From the NCBI GenBank assembly GCA_963974125.1, contig CAXBCH010000001.1, positions 62,001 through 126,000 of the forward strand: 64,000 nt of DNA. Reading direction: 5' to 3'. A program made the position numbers and the translations under genes. Positions 42,430 to 51,673 of this stretch are shown piece by piece. This DNA is from Haliea sp963974125. GTDB lineage: Bacteria > Pseudomonadota > Gammaproteobacteria > Pseudomonadales > Halieaceae. Positions within the stretch are counted from its first letter, which is position 1, and every line of letters starts with the position of its first letter. The notes beneath the pieces were generated by a model. The model had not been told where the DNA came from and did not search any database. It worked only from the letters and a program-made list of their open reading frames with translations.

Positions 42430-43974
42430 TTACCAGGTTTGCGTGGCTTTGAACTTCTCCAGCGCTGCTTTGAAACTCGCCCCGATGTCGTCGCTGTAAT
42501 CACCGGTCTCAACGATGGTCTTCATCAGATCGCCGTGCTCCGCATGCATGTAGGACAGCAGTGCGGTTTCAAAGTCACCGATCTTGTCGACTTCGACGTC
42601 ACGCAGGAAACCTTCGTTGGCCGCGTACAGCACGATACCCATTTCGGCGATGCTGAGGGGGGCATACTGGCCCTGCTTCATCAGCTCGGTAACGCGAGCA
42701 CCCTGGTCCAGCTGGGCCTTGGTGGCTTCGTCCAGGTCAGAGGCGAACTGGGAGAATGCCGCCAGTTCACGGTACTGGGCCAGCGCGGTACGAATGCCAC
42801 CGGACAGCTTCTTGATAATCTTGGTCTGGGCGGCGCCACCAACACGGGATACCGAGATACCCGCGTTCATGGCCGGGCGCACGCCGGCGTTGAACATGTC
42901 CGCTTCCAGGAAGATCTGGCCATCGGTGATGGAGATCACGTTGGTCGGTACGAAAGCGGAAACGTCACCCGCCTGGGTCTCGATCACCGGCAGGGCGGTC
43001 AGCGAACCGGTCTTGCCCTTCACTTCACCCTTGGTGAATTCCTCGACATAGGCGGCATTGACCCGGGCCGCGCGCTCCAGCAGGCGGGAGTGCAGGTAGA
43101 ATACGTCGCCGGGATACGCTTCGCGGCCCGGAGGACGCTTGAGCAGCAGGGAGATCTGGCGATAGGCCCAGGCCTGCTTGGTCAGGTCATCATAGATGAT
43201 CAGGGCGTCTTCGCCGCGGTCGCGGTAGTACTCGCCCATGGTGCAGCCGGCAAACGGGGCCAGGTACTGCATGGCCGCCGGATCGGACGCCGTGGCCGCA
43301 ACCACGATGGTATGTTCCATGGCACCGTGTTCTTCCAGCTTGCGCACCACCGCGGCGACCGAAGACGCCTTCTGGCCGATGGCGACGTAGATGCACTTGA
43401 TACCGGTGCCCTTCTGGTTGATGATCGCGTCCACCGCGATGGCGGTCTTGCCCACCTGGCGATCGCCGATAATCAGTTCGCGCTGGCCGCGGCCAATCGG
43501 CACCATGGCGTCAATGGCCTTGAGCCCGATCTGCACCGGTTGATCAACCGACTGGCGGGCAATAACACCCGGGGCAACCTTTTCCAGCGCGTCGGTCATG
43601 GCAGCGTTGATGGCGCCCTTGCCGTCGATCGGAGTGCCCAGGGCATCAACAACGCGACCTTGCAGTTCGGGGCCGACGGGCACTTCGAGAATGCGGCCGG
43701 TGCAACGGCAGGACTGGCCTTCGGCGATGGTTTTGTAGTCCCCCAGGACCACTGCGCCAACCGAGTCGCGCTCAAGGTTGAGCGCCATCCCGAAAATGCC
43801 GCCCTCGAATTCGATCATCTCCCCGTACATGACGTCGGTGAGGCCGTAAATACGGATGATACCGTCGCTGACCGATACCACGGTGCCTTCATTGCGCGCT
43901 TCAGAAGAGACATCAAGCTGGTCGATACGCTGCTTGATCATCTCGCTGATTTCTGACGGATTCAGTTGCTGCAT
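42430..43974 (-). CDS. atpA: F1Fo ATP synthase alpha subunit
   Basis: The 514-residue non-catalytic nucleotide-binding subunit of F1. It starts MQQLNPSEISEMIKQRI, has the P-loop GDRQVGKT at 170-177, and shows YTIVVAATASDPA-type and LLKRPPGREAYPGDVFYLHS segments. VGGAAQTKIIKKLSGGIRT contains the region of the conserved arginine finger in this subunit. It lies 16 bp after atpH. Confidence 0.98.
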   Translation of the reverse strand: MQQLNPSEISEMIKQRIDQLDVSSEARNEGTVVSVSDGIIRIYGLTDVMYGEMIEFEGGIFGMALNLERDSVGAVVLGDYKTIAEGQSCRCTGRILEVPVGPELQGRVVDALGTPIDGKGAINAAMTDALEKVAPGVIARQSVDQPVQIGLKAIDAMVPIGRGQRELIIGDRQVGKTAIAVDAIINQKGTGIKCIYVAIGQKASSVAAVVRKLEEHGAMEHTIVVAATASDPAAMQYLAPFAGCTMGEYYRDRGEDALIIYDDLTKQAWAYRQISLLLKRPPGREAYPGDVFYLHSRLLERAARVNAAYVEEFTKGEVKGKTGSLTALPVIETQAGDVSAFVPTNVISITDGQIFLEADMFNAGVRPAMNAGISVSRVGGAAQTKIIKKLSGGIRTALAQYRELAAFSQFASDLDEATKAQLDQGARVTELMKQGQYAPLSIAEMGIVLYAANEGFLRDVEVDKIGDFETALLSYMHAEHGDLMKTIVETGDYSDDIGASFKAALEKFKATQTW

Positions 43975-43990
43975 GCTCTGTTCCTCAATC

Positions 43991-44527
43991 CTACGAATTC
44001 ATCGCCGTCGCCAGCTTGTTCAGCCGACCACGCACGGAACCATCGATCACCAGATCGCCGGCTCTTATTAACACACCACCCAACAGGCTTGCGTCGGTCG
44101 TGTTGTGCACGTTCACTTCCCGTTCCAGGCGCTTGCCCAGTGCGGCCGCCAGCTTCTGGGTCATTGCATCCTCGAGTTCAAAGGCGGACACCACTTCCAC
44201 ATCCACCGATTTCTCGAAGTTGGCCTTGTAACCGGCAAACAGCACGGCAATCTGGGGCAACAGGCTCACGCGGTTGTTCTCGGCCAGCACTGCCAGGAAG
44301 TTGCGGACCGATTCACCGATAACATCGCCACACACATCCGCCAGTATGCTGGCCAGCTCCTCCCCGCTCCGGGAAGGGTCCCGCAGCAGCGCCTGCATGC
44401 GACTGTCAGACGCCACAGCGGCAGCTGTCTGCAGTTGTGCATGCCAATCGCCCAGGGTCTTGCTGTCGCGGGCGTATTCGAAGGCCGCCCTGGCATAGGG
44501 GCGAGCCAGTGTGGTCAGTTCCGCCAT
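43991..44527 (-). CDS. atpH: F1Fo ATP synthase delta subunit
   Basis: A 178-residue subunit joining the top of F1 to the b-subunit stator. It starts MAELTTLARPYARAAFEYA and contains VRNFLAVLAENNRVSLLPQI and the C-terminal segment TDASLLGGVLIRAGDLVIDG, all diagnostic. I chose ATG 44527; the frame is open upstream into atpF but the homologous region begins here. Confidence 0.97.
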   Translation of the reverse strand: MAELTTLARPYARAAFEYARDSKTLGDWHAQLQTAAAVASDSRMQALLRDPSRSGEELASILADVCGDVIGESVRNFLAVLAENNRVSLLPQIAVLFAGYKANFEKSVDVEVVSAFELEDAMTQKLAAALGKRLEREVNVHNTTDASLLGGVLIRAGDLVIDGSVRGRLNKLATAMNS

Positions 44528-44540
44528 AAGGTCCTCACCA

Positions 44541-45011
44541 TCAGAGCTCTGCAGCCAGTTTGTTGACCAGGTCAGCGTGTGCGTCGCGGTCGATCGTGGC
44601 GCCCAGCACCTTCTCGGCGCCGGCCAGGGACAGGGCCGCAACCTGTGACCGCAGGGTTTCCCGCGCCCGGTTGGTTTCCTGCTCGATCTCCGCTCGCGCC
44701 GAAGCTTTCACCCGTTCCGCCTCGACCAGGGCCGCGGCCTTGGCTTCTTCCACGATCTGGTTGGCACGCTTGTTGGCAGAATCGACGATGCCGGAAGCTT
44801 CATGCTTGGCTTCCTTCAGGCGCTCGAGAGCCTTTTCCTGCGCCAGCTCGAGATCATGACTGGCGCGGTCGGCTGCAGCCAGGCCGTCTGCAATTTTCTT
44901 TTCGCGCTCATGCATGGCCGCGATAATCGGCGGCCAGACAAACTTCATGCAGAACCACACGAAGCCAAAGAAGGCGATTACCTGTCCGATAAGCGTAAGG
45001 TTGATGTTCAC
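44541..45011 (-). CDS. atpF: F1Fo ATP synthase b subunit
   Basis: A 156-residue stator subunit with one N-terminal membrane helix (INLTLIGQVIAFFGFVWFCM) and a long charged coiled coil rich in Ala, Glu, Lys and Arg. The start is GTG 45011 (reads MNINLTLIG). The length equals E. coli AtpF. It lies between atpE and atpH. Confidence 0.97.
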   Translation of the reverse strand: MNINLTLIGQVIAFFGFVWFCMKFVWPPIIAAMHEREKKIADGLAAADRASHDLELAQEKALERLKEAKHEASGIVDSANKRANQIVEEAKAAALVEAERVKASARAEIEQETNRARETLRSQVAALSLAGAEKVLGATIDRDAHADLVNKLAAEL

Positions 45012-45083
45012 GCCGTACTCCTCACAGATATGAAGGGGCGGCCGGTACGGCGGCCCCGCTCACGATGGTGTTGCAGGGCTTGC

Positions 45084-45320
45084 TCAGGCCATACCGGGTG
45101 CAACAACGAAGATCAGGTACATGGCCAGACCAACGCCGATAATCGGAATCGCGTCTACCAGGCCAGCGCCCAGAAAGAAGGTCACCTGCAGCTTGGGGGC
45201 CAGTTCGGGCTGGCGGGCAGAGCCTTCGATGAGCTTGCCGCCCAGCATGCCGATGCCAATAGCGGCGCCCAGACCACCGAGGCTGATCATAATTGCGGCA
45301 GCAATAAGAACTAATTCCAT
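45084..45320 (-). CDS. atpE: F1Fo ATP synthase c subunit
   Basis: A 78-residue proteolipid of two helices that forms the rotor ring. The ion-binding carboxylate is Asp56 in GAGLVDAIPIIGVG, and the Glu plus Thr/Ser pattern of sodium-specific rings is not seen, so it should be proton-coupled. The polar loop is RQPELAPKLQ. GGAGAAAAT lies just upstream of ATG 45320, a strong site fitting the high stoichiometry of this subunit. Confidence 0.97.
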   Translation of the reverse strand: MELVLIAAAIMISLGGLGAAIGIGMLGGKLIEGSARQPELAPKLQVTFFLGAGLVDAIPIIGVGLAMYLIFVVAPGMA

Positions 45321-45358
45321 GATTTTCTCCTAGCGTTAATGAGCAAAGTTAAAGTGAA

Positions 45359-46237
45359 TCAGTGGTCTTCGTGGGCCATGCTGAGATACACGATCGTCAG
45401 CACCATGAAGATAAAAGCCTGCAAGGTGATTACCAGAATATGGAAAATCGCCCAACCAATCTGCAGGAAGCCGGCAGGCACCATCCAGGCCAGACCGGCA
45501 CTGAACAGGGCAGCAATCAGGATAAAGATCATCTCGCCGGCGTACATGTTGCCGAACAGACGCAGTGCAAGGGAAAAAGGCTTGGCCAGCAGGCCCACGA
45601 TCTCCATGAACAGGTTCACGGGGATGAAAAGCGGATGGTTGAAGGGATTGAGCGCCAGCTCTTTGGCAAACCCGAAGCCCTTGACCTTGATCGAGTAGTA
45701 CAGGATCAGGATCAGCACGCCTATGGACATGCCAAATGTAATATTGGGATCCGTCGAGGGTACTATCTTGTGGTATTCGACTCCGAGCAGCATCATCAGC
45801 TCGGGCACGATGTCCACCGGCACCAGATCCATCAGGTTCATCAGGAAAATCCAGACGAAGATGGTCAGCGACAAGGGTGCAATCAGCGGGTTGCGGCCAT
45901 GAAAGGTGTCGCGGACTGTGTTGTCGACGAACTGGACGATCATTTCAATCGCATTGACGAAGCCGCTGGGAACGCCGGAGGAGGCCTTTCTGGCGACACT
46001 GTAGAACATCCAGCTGAAAACGATGCCGAGGCCGATGGACCAGGCCATGGAGTCGACGTGAATGGCGGTGAACCCCATGGCGGCGGCTTCGGCACCGCCG
46101 TGCGCCATCACCCAGGCGCCGCCGTCGCCAATAACGGAGCCGTCATAGCGTTCGTACCCTGCCGGCAACTTGCCATAGGTCAGGTTGGTCAGGTGGTGGA
46201 CAATGTAATCTGAAACGGTCTGGGTTTCGCCTGCCAT
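45359..46237 (-). CDS. atpB: F1Fo ATP synthase a subunit
   Basis: A 292-residue membrane subunit forming the proton half-channels beside the c-ring. The essential arginine is in SLALRLFGNMYAGEMIFILI. FMNLMDLVPVDIVPEL and HGRNPLIAPLSLTIFVWIF are also typical. It has about six membrane helices. The N-terminal part has a somewhat long polar loop (RYDGSVIGDGGAWVMAHGGA). It is the second gene of the operon after atpI. Confidence 0.97.
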   Translation of the reverse strand: MAGETQTVSDYIVHHLTNLTYGKLPAGYERYDGSVIGDGGAWVMAHGGAEAAAMGFTAIHVDSMAWSIGLGIVFSWMFYSVARKASSGVPSGFVNAIEMIVQFVDNTVRDTFHGRNPLIAPLSLTIFVWIFLMNLMDLVPVDIVPELMMLLGVEYHKIVPSTDPNITFGMSIGVLILILYYSIKVKGFGFAKELALNPFNHPLFIPVNLFMEIVGLLAKPFSLALRLFGNMYAGEMIFILIAALFSAGLAWMVPAGFLQIGWAIFHILVITLQAFIFMVLTIVYLSMAHEDH

Positions 46238-46272
46238 CGATCACAACTCTTGTTACGGTTCGTTTCTGCGAG

Positions 46273-46662
46273 CTACGTTTTCAACAGCAGCCAGCTTCCT
46301 GTCATTTGTACCGCCAACATGGCGATGTACCCGGCAAACACGGCGACCGGGGCTACCGGTCTCAGCAGGGCGAACACCGCGGCGAACCCCGCCACGCTCA
46401 AGAGGAACTTCCCGATTGCTCCACCCAGTGCCGAACGCGCCAGTTCCGGCGCCGACTGCGCTCCCCTTGAGCGAAACAGTCTTGCGGCAAACCACGCCTG
46501 CGGCGTCACAGCCACAGCCCCTCCACACAGGACCGACAATGCCATCGTCTGATCCAGGGCCAGCCATACCAGCAGGCATAGGGGAACAAGCGTGGCCAGT
46601 TGAGCCAGGGTTACGCGGTGGATCGGGGGGACCGGAATCGTGTTCACTTTTTCGCGAACCAC
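46273..46662 (-). CDS. atpI: ATP synthase assembly/accessory protein AtpI
   Basis: A 129-residue protein with four hydrophobic helices (LATLVPLCLLVWLALDQTMA, VLCGGAVAVTPQAWFAARLF, LLSVAGFAAVFALL, VFAGYIAMLAVQMTGSWLLL). AtpI assists c-ring assembly and may aid Mg2+ uptake. The GTG start at 46662 gives MVREKVNTIPV. It is the first gene of the atp operon, 55 bp downstream of the -10 box of a clear promoter. Confidence 0.9.
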   Translation of the reverse strand: MVREKVNTIPVPPIHRVTLAQLATLVPLCLLVWLALDQTMALSVLCGGAVAVTPQAWFAARLFRSRGAQSAPELARSALGGAIGKFLLSVAGFAAVFALLRPVAPVAVFAGYIAMLAVQMTGSWLLLKT

Positions 46663-46716
46663 AGGCCGGGCCTCTCGCCATTCGCCACGCGACAGTTCCT
46701 CGTTTTGGGCGGCGGC

Positions 46717-46745
46717 ATTATAGGAGTATTACCGAACAGGTTCAA
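46717..46745 (-). promoter_or_regulatory. sigma-70 promoter of the atp operon
   Basis: On the minus strand, a -35 box TTGAAC (46740-46745), a spacer of exactly 17 bp and a perfect -10 box TATAAT (46717-46722) precede atpI. Transcription should start near 46710, giving a leader of about 48 nt. Confidence 0.8.
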
Positions 46746-46901
46746 CCACAGCCGGGGGTAAGCACTGTCGAAATTTCGCTGTAGTTGCCGGCAAGATTGC
46801 GACATATTCACCAATTTTGGAGCATTGGGCGGGATTTATCACAGTATCTGGTAGTCGTTTTTCAACAGACCACAAGATGCTGTGGTAACCACCAAACGAC
46901 A

Positions 46902-47783
46902 CTATTTAATATGGCCGAGAATGCCGTCCAGCTCATCGAGACTGTTGTAGCTCAGCACCAGCTTGCCCTTGCCTTTGGCAGTGTGCTGGATCTGGACCCT
47001 GGCGCCCAGTTTCTGCGACAGGTCGTCCTGCAGCTGGCGGATATTGGGATCCAGCTGCGCCGGTGCCGGGGCGGAGGCTTGCTGCCGCTCCTGCAGATTG
47101 CGCACCAGGGCTTCCGTCTGCCGTACCGACATGCCCTTGCCGACCACCGTGCGCGCCGCCTGTGACTGTTGCATGCCTTCCAGGGCAAGCAGCGCCCGGG
47201 CGTGGCCCATCTCCAGATCCCCGCGCTCCAACAGCAGGCGCACGTCGTCCTGCAGCGACATCAACCGCAACAGGTTGGCGATGGTTGATCGCGACTTGCC
47301 TACAGCGTCGGCGACTTCCTGCTGGGTCAGGTCAAACTCCTGCTGCAGGCGCTGCAGGGATACCGCCTCCTCGATGGGATTGAGATCTTCCCGCTGGATG
47401 TTTTCAATCAGGGCCATCGCGATCGCCGACTCGTCACTGACGTCGCGGATCACGGCCGGCACCTGGTCCAGGCCAGCGAGTTGAGCGGCGCGCCAGCGGC
47501 GCTCGCCGGCGATAATCTCGTACTTGCGGTCGGAAATCGGCCGCACCACGATGGGTTGCATGATGCCCTGGGCACGAATGCTCTCGGCCAGCTCCTGCAG
47601 GGACTCCGGATCGATATCGCGCCGCGGCTGGTACTTGCCGCGCTGGATAAGATCGACAGGGATTTCTTTCAGTATCTGCTGTTCAGCAGAGCCCTCCGGC
47701 ACGGCGCCCGGTGCCTGGCTGGTGTTACCTGCTCCCAGCAGCGCATCCAGGCCGCGGCCCAGGCCTTTTTTTCTTGCCGACAT
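46902..47783 (-). CDS. parB: chromosome partitioning protein ParB
   Basis: A 293-residue CTP-dependent DNA clamp that loads at parS and spreads. The N-terminus is MSARKKGLGRGLDALLGAG. IQRGKYQPRRDIDPESLQEL, the CTP-binding GERRWRAAQLAGL and a helix-turn-helix (TQQEVADAVGKSRSTIANLL) are followed by a C-terminal dimerisation region. ATG 47783 overlaps the parA stop as TGATG; GTG 47786 is an alternative. Two parS sites are visible in recF at 59.2 and 59.9 kb. Confidence 0.97.
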   Translation of the reverse strand: MSARKKGLGRGLDALLGAGNTSQAPGAVPEGSAEQQILKEIPVDLIQRGKYQPRRDIDPESLQELAESIRAQGIMQPIVVRPISDRKYEIIAGERRWRAAQLAGLDQVPAVIRDVSDESAIAMALIENIQREDLNPIEEAVSLQRLQQEFDLTQQEVADAVGKSRSTIANLLRLMSLQDDVRLLLERGDLEMGHARALLALEGMQQSQAARTVVGKGMSVRQTEALVRNLQERQQASAPAPAQLDPNIRQLQDDLSQKLGARVQIQHTAKGKGKLVLSYNSLDELDGILGHIK

Positions 47784-48598
47784 CACCCTCTCTCCTGATC
47801 AACTGCCAGCTCGCTGGCAGGAACATACTGGCGTTTTTCTTCGCGCCGGATAATTTCACCGGCGAGCGCCATGTAGGCCTTCGCACCCCGGGAATAGCGA
47901 TCATAGTACATCGCCGGGAGCCCGTGGCTGGGAGCTTCGGCCAAACGCACGTTGCGCGGGATGACCGTGCGGTAAACCGCGTCGCCAAAGTGCCGGTGCA
48001 GCTGGGTGGAGACCTCATTGGTGAGACTGTTGCGAGGATCATACATGGTGCGCAGGATACCCTCGATCTGCAGTTCCCGGTTCACGGACTCGCCGATTCG
48101 CCGGATGGTACTGATGAGGGCGGACAGGCCCTCCAGCGCAAAGTACTCGCACTGCATGGCTATCAGCACACCGTCTGCGGCTACCAGTGCGTTCAGGGTG
48201 AGCATGTTCAGGGATGGCGGGCAGTCAATCAGGATGTAGTCGTAGCGGTCACCGACCTCCCGCAGCGCCGCTTCGAGACGTCGCTCCCGATGCTCGAGTC
48301 CAATCAGCTCGACTTCCGCCGCGGTGAGATCGCTGTTGGCGGGGAGCACGTCGAACTCGCCTTCCGGAACGCGCTGGGTAATCAGGTGCACCGGTGCCCG
48401 GTGCACCAGCACATCGTAGATACTGCGCTCAACCGCATGCTTGTCCACACCGCTGCCCATGGTCGCGTTGCCCTGGGGGTCGAGATCCACCAGCAGCAGG
48501 CGCTTTTTCATGGCCGCAAGGGATGCGGCGAGGTTGACGCAGCTGGTGGTTTTACCGACCCCACCCTTCTGGTTCGCAATTGCAAGAATTCTGGCCAA
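47783..48598 (-). CDS. parA: chromosome partitioning ATPase ParA (Soj family)
   Basis: A 271-residue ATPase that drives ParB-parS segregation on the nucleoid. The deviant Walker A NQKGGVGKTTS is at 9-19, Walker A' LLVDLDPQGNATMGSGVD follows, and DYILIDCPPSLNMLTLNALV contains Walker B. The apparent start is TTG 48598, preceded by GGGGAAAG. It lies 22 bp after rsmG and overlaps parB by one base. Confidence 0.96.
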   Translation of the reverse strand: MARILAIANQKGGVGKTTSCVNLAASLAAMKKRLLLVDLDPQGNATMGSGVDKHAVERSIYDVLVHRAPVHLITQRVPEGEFDVLPANSDLTAAEVELIGLEHRERRLEAALREVGDRYDYILIDCPPSLNMLTLNALVAADGVLIAMQCEYFALEGLSALISTIRRIGESVNRELQIEGILRTMYDPRNSLTNEVSTQLHRHFGDAVYRTVIPRNVRLAEAPSHGLPAMYYDRYSRGAKAYMALAGEIIRREEKRQYVPASELAVDQERG

Positions 48599-48620
48599 AA
48601 CACTTTCCCCGGTTGATCAG

Positions 48621-49313
48621 CTAGTGCGGGTTGAGGATATCAGTGGCGGCGAGGGAAAGCTCCACCAGATGGCGTTGTTCATCCAGCCCGGGTACCGACA
48701 GCGGGTGCACGCCCTGCAACCGGCAGTCCCCCGCCAGTGCCCTGATTTCATCGTCGGGACAGGCGCCTTTCATGGCAAGGAGCACGCCTTCCGGCTGCAG
48801 CAGGTGCCGGGTGGCGGCGACCATGTCCGCCAGCGAGGCAAACGCCCGGGACAGCACCACATCGAAACGCCGCGCTGGCCTGAAAGCCTCTACCCGAGCC
48901 TGGTGAATGGTGATATTGGGTAGTGCCAGCCCGGTTTTCACCTGAAACAGAAACCGGGTTTTCTTGCCATTGCTGTCCAGCAGGTGGAACTCCCGTTCCG
49001 GAAACATGATCGCCAGCGGTACCCCGGGCAGTCCGGCGCCGGTGCCGACATCGATGCAAAGGGAGCCGTGCAGCCAGGGCGCTACCGCCAGGCTGTCGAG
49101 CAGATGGCGGGTAACCATGGCGGCGGGGTCGCGGACCGCCGTGAGATTGTAAGCCTGGTTCCACTTGCACAACAGGGCCAGGTAGGCCAGCAATTGTGTC
49201 TGCTGTCCGGGCGTCACCCCAAGACCCAGCGCAGCGGCTCCCCGGGACAGCAGAGTGTCGAGTTCGGTATCCAAATCAGGCGGATTTGCGATCGCTGGCG
49301 CGGTCCAGGGCAC
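48621..49313 (-). CDS. rsmG: 16S rRNA (guanine-527 N7)-methyltransferase RsmG
   Basis: A 230-residue SAM-dependent methyltransferase. The SAM-binding loop DVGTGAGLPG is at 88-97, after KWNQAYNLTAVRDPAAMVTR and HLLDSLAV. SRAFASLADMVAATRHLL and MKGACPDDEI are also typical. The assigned GTG start lies 38 bp inside mnmG. A TTG at 49274, right after the mnmG stop, would give a protein of 217 residues, closer to E. coli's 207. The two starts cannot be separated by ribosome-site strength. It is in the mnmG-rsmG-parA-parB unit. Confidence 0.95.
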   Translation of the reverse strand: MPWTAPAIANPPDLDTELDTLLSRGAAALGLGVTPGQQTQLLAYLALLCKWNQAYNLTAVRDPAAMVTRHLLDSLAVAPWLHGSLCIDVGTGAGLPGVPLAIMFPEREFHLLDSNGKKTRFLFQVKTGLALPNITIHQARVEAFRPARRFDVVLSRAFASLADMVAATRHLLQPEGVLLAMKGACPDDEIRALAGDCRLQGVHPLSVPGLDEQRHLVELSLAATDILNPH

Positions 49314-51174
49314 CGCGTTTCTTCAGATAGATCAGCAGCAATGACACCGCGGCCGGGGTAACACCGGGAATGCGCCCCGCTCGCGCGAGGGTATCGGGTC
49401 GCGCCTCGCTCAGTTTCTGCCGCACTTCGTGGGACAGCCCATCGACCGCAGCGTAATCCAGGGAAGCGGGCAGCACCGTGTTTTCATGCCGGCGCAGGCG
49501 CGCGACCTCCTCCTGCTGGCGATCGATATACCCCGCGTACTTGGCCTGGATCTCGACCTGTTCGGCCGCCTGCGGGTCGGCCAGGGCCTCGCCCTTCAGT
49601 CCGGCGATGTCGCCATAGTTGATTCCCGGGCGTTTCAGCAGATCGGCCAGCGAATACTCGCGTGTGAGCGGGGCACCGAGTTTTGCTTCCAGGGTCGCCG
49701 CCTGCGGGGTCGACGGGTGCACCCAGGTGCTGGCCAGGCGGCGGGTTTCCTGTTCAATCGCATCGCGTTTGCGGGCAAAGCGCTCCCAGCGCGCAGTGTC
49801 GACCAGCCCCAGTTCCCGGCCCTTGGTGGTCAGGCGCAGGTCGGCATTGTCTTCCCGCAGCAGCAACCGGTATTCAGCGCGCGAGGTAAACATGCGATAG
49901 GGCTCGCGGGTACCCATGGTGATCAGATCGTCCACGAGCACGCCGATATAGGCCTCATCCCGGCGCGGGCACCAGGGCTCACTGCCCCGCACCGCGAGGG
50001 CGGCGTTCAGGCCCGCAAGCAAACCCTGTGCAGCCGCTTCCTCGTAGCCGGTGGTGCCATTGATCTGGCCCGCGAAGTAGAGACCGGGCACGGCGCGGGT
50101 CTGCAGCGAGTAGTCCAGGTCGCGGGGGTCGAAGAAATCGTACTCGATGGCGTACCCGGGCCGGGTAATGTGGGCATTCTCGAACCCGTGGATGGAGCGT
50201 ACCAGGGCGTACTGGACATCGAACGGCAGGCTGGTGGAAATGCCGTTCGGGTACAGCTCGCTGGTGGTAAGTCCCTCCGGCTCCACGAATATCTGGTGCG
50301 AAGTCTTGTCGGCGAAGCGATGAATCTTGTCTTCGATACTCGGGCAGTAGCGCGGACCAATACCTTCGATCACCCCGGAATACATGGGTGACCGGTCCAG
50401 GCCACCGCGGATGATATCGTGGGTAGCGGCGTTGGTATGGGTGATCCAGCAACAACGTTGTTGCGGACGCTGCTCGGGGCTGCCCAGGAACGACATCGGA
50501 GGCGCGTCGTGGTCGCCCCACTGTTCCTGCAACTGACTGAAATCGACACTGCGCGCGTCGATGCGCGGTGGGGTGCCGGTTTTCAGCCGCTCCACCCGCA
50601 GCGGCAGCTGCCGCAGGCGCTGGGCCAGGGCGGTCGAGGGAGGATCTCCGGCGCGGCCTCCCGCGCTGTTTTCGAGGCCGATGTGGATCTTGCCGCCGAG
50701 GAAAGTACCTGTGGTCAAGACCACTGTCGGTGCCCGAAATACCAGGCCCATCTGGGTAATCGCGCCGGCGGCGCGGCCGTTTTCGATCAGCAGGTCATCC
50801 ACCGGCTGCTGAAAAATGGACAGGTTGGGCTGGGATTCCAGTATCTCGCGGATGGCGTTGCGATACAGAACCCGATCTGCCTGGACGCGAGTGGCCCGGA
50901 CCGCGGGACCCTTGCGCGCGTTGAGGACACGAAACTGGATCCCCGCACGGTCAGTGGCGCGCGCCATGGCACCGCCAAGCGCATCCACCTCGCGGACCAG
51001 GTGGCTTTTGCCGATACCGCCAATGGCAGGGTTGCAGGACATCTGGCCCAGGGTGTCGACACTGTGTGTCAGCAGCAGGGTGCGGCAGCCCATGCGCGCG
51101 GCGGCCAGGCATGCCTCGGTCCCGGCGTGGCCACCACCGATAACAATAACATCATACTTTTGCTGGTATTCCAC
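49276..51174 (-). CDS. mnmG: tRNA uridine-5-carboxymethylaminomethyl modification enzyme MnmG
   Basis: A 632-residue FAD protein that, with MnmE, makes the cmnm5 group on U34 of several tRNAs. The FAD motif VIGGGHAGTEACLAAARMG is at 11-29. CNPAIGGIGKSHLVREVDAL, GVIEGIGPRYCPSIEDKI and GQINGTTGYEEAAAQGLLAG are diagnostic. The start is GTG 51174. It heads the rsmG-parA-parB transcript and has a clear sigma-70 promoter at 51222-51250. The partner MnmE is encoded just upstream but separated by a 499-bp gap. Confidence 0.97.
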   Translation of the reverse strand: MEYQQKYDVIVIGGGHAGTEACLAAARMGCRTLLLTHSVDTLGQMSCNPAIGGIGKSHLVREVDALGGAMARATDRAGIQFRVLNARKGPAVRATRVQADRVLYRNAIREILESQPNLSIFQQPVDDLLIENGRAAGAITQMGLVFRAPTVVLTTGTFLGGKIHIGLENSAGGRAGDPPSTALAQRLRQLPLRVERLKTGTPPRIDARSVDFSQLQEQWGDHDAPPMSFLGSPEQRPQQRCCWITHTNAATHDIIRGGLDRSPMYSGVIEGIGPRYCPSIEDKIHRFADKTSHQIFVEPEGLTTSELYPNGISTSLPFDVQYALVRSIHGFENAHITRPGYAIEYDFFDPRDLDYSLQTRAVPGLYFAGQINGTTGYEEAAAQGLLAGLNAALAVRGSEPWCPRRDEAYIGVLVDDLITMGTREPYRMFTSRAEYRLLLREDNADLRLTTKGRELGLVDTARWERFARKRDAIEQETRRLASTWVHPSTPQAATLEAKLGAPLTREYSLADLLKRPGINYGDIAGLKGEALADPQAAEQVEIQAKYAGYIDRQQEEVARLRRHENTVLPASLDYAAVDGLSHEVRQKLSEARPDTLARAGRIPGVTPAAVSLLLIYLKKRGALDRASDRKSA

Positions 51175-51673
51175 GCCTGCCCGCCTCTGCTTGGCCCGGG
51201 ATAGAGTCGACCGGGTGGCGGATTATACGGCCGCAATGGCACTTGTTCAAAATTTGTTCCGGCATTTGACTGCCTGCCGGTGGATTATCTGCGGCGCGCT
51301 CCAGGCAGGTCTTGCAGTCAGGTATTACTTATTTCTTGTATATAGAGATATATAATTAATGTTATTACTAATGGGCTCGTGCAGTTCTGTGGGTATCCCT
51401 ATTTAAGTCAATAAAATCATAAGCTTGCGATTGGCACAACCCTGCTGGAAAGCCCTGTTCCTGGCGCCTGCAAACGGTGTGCGGGCTGGGGAGGGAATTC
51501 CAGGGTACGGCAAGATCTCGCCCCGGTGGCGTAGTTATCCCATTGTCATCAGAGCGCTGCACACGCGGCTATCCACAGTGTTATGCAGACGCGGGCCTGT
51601 GCACAGCGGAATGGGGACAAGTGGTGCGGCAGGGGCGGGCAACCTGTGTGCAGGCTGTGATCAGTGAGTTTGG
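51175..51673. other. gap between mnmE and mnmG: AT-rich tract plus DnaA-box-like sites (origin-like)
   Basis: A 499-bp non-coding stretch. On the mnmG side, 51322-51426 is strongly AT-rich (for example TATATAGAGATATATAATTA). Toward mnmE, CTATCCACA (51569-51577) and TTATGCAGA (51581-51589) each differ by one base from the DnaA box TTATNCACA. A 10-bp palindrome CTGTGCACAG is at 51597-51606. The polarity (AT-rich part near gidA/mnmG, boxes beyond) resembles E. coli oriC, but no perfect box is present. Confidence 0.5.
51222..51250 (-). promoter_or_regulatory. sigma-70 promoter of mnmG-rsmG-parA-parB
   Basis: On the minus strand, TTGAAC (51245-51250), a 17-bp spacer and TATAAT (51222-51227) precede mnmG by about 47 bp. 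The box pair is identical to that of the atp operon. Confidence 0.8.

Noticed and set aside
42286..43956. 556-codon plus-strand frame opposite atpA/atpG
   Set aside because: Shadow of ATP synthase genes.
45084..45320. Sodium-coupled ATP synthase
   Set aside because: The c subunit has Asp56 in GLVDAIP, lacking the Glu and polar ligand pattern of sodium rings.
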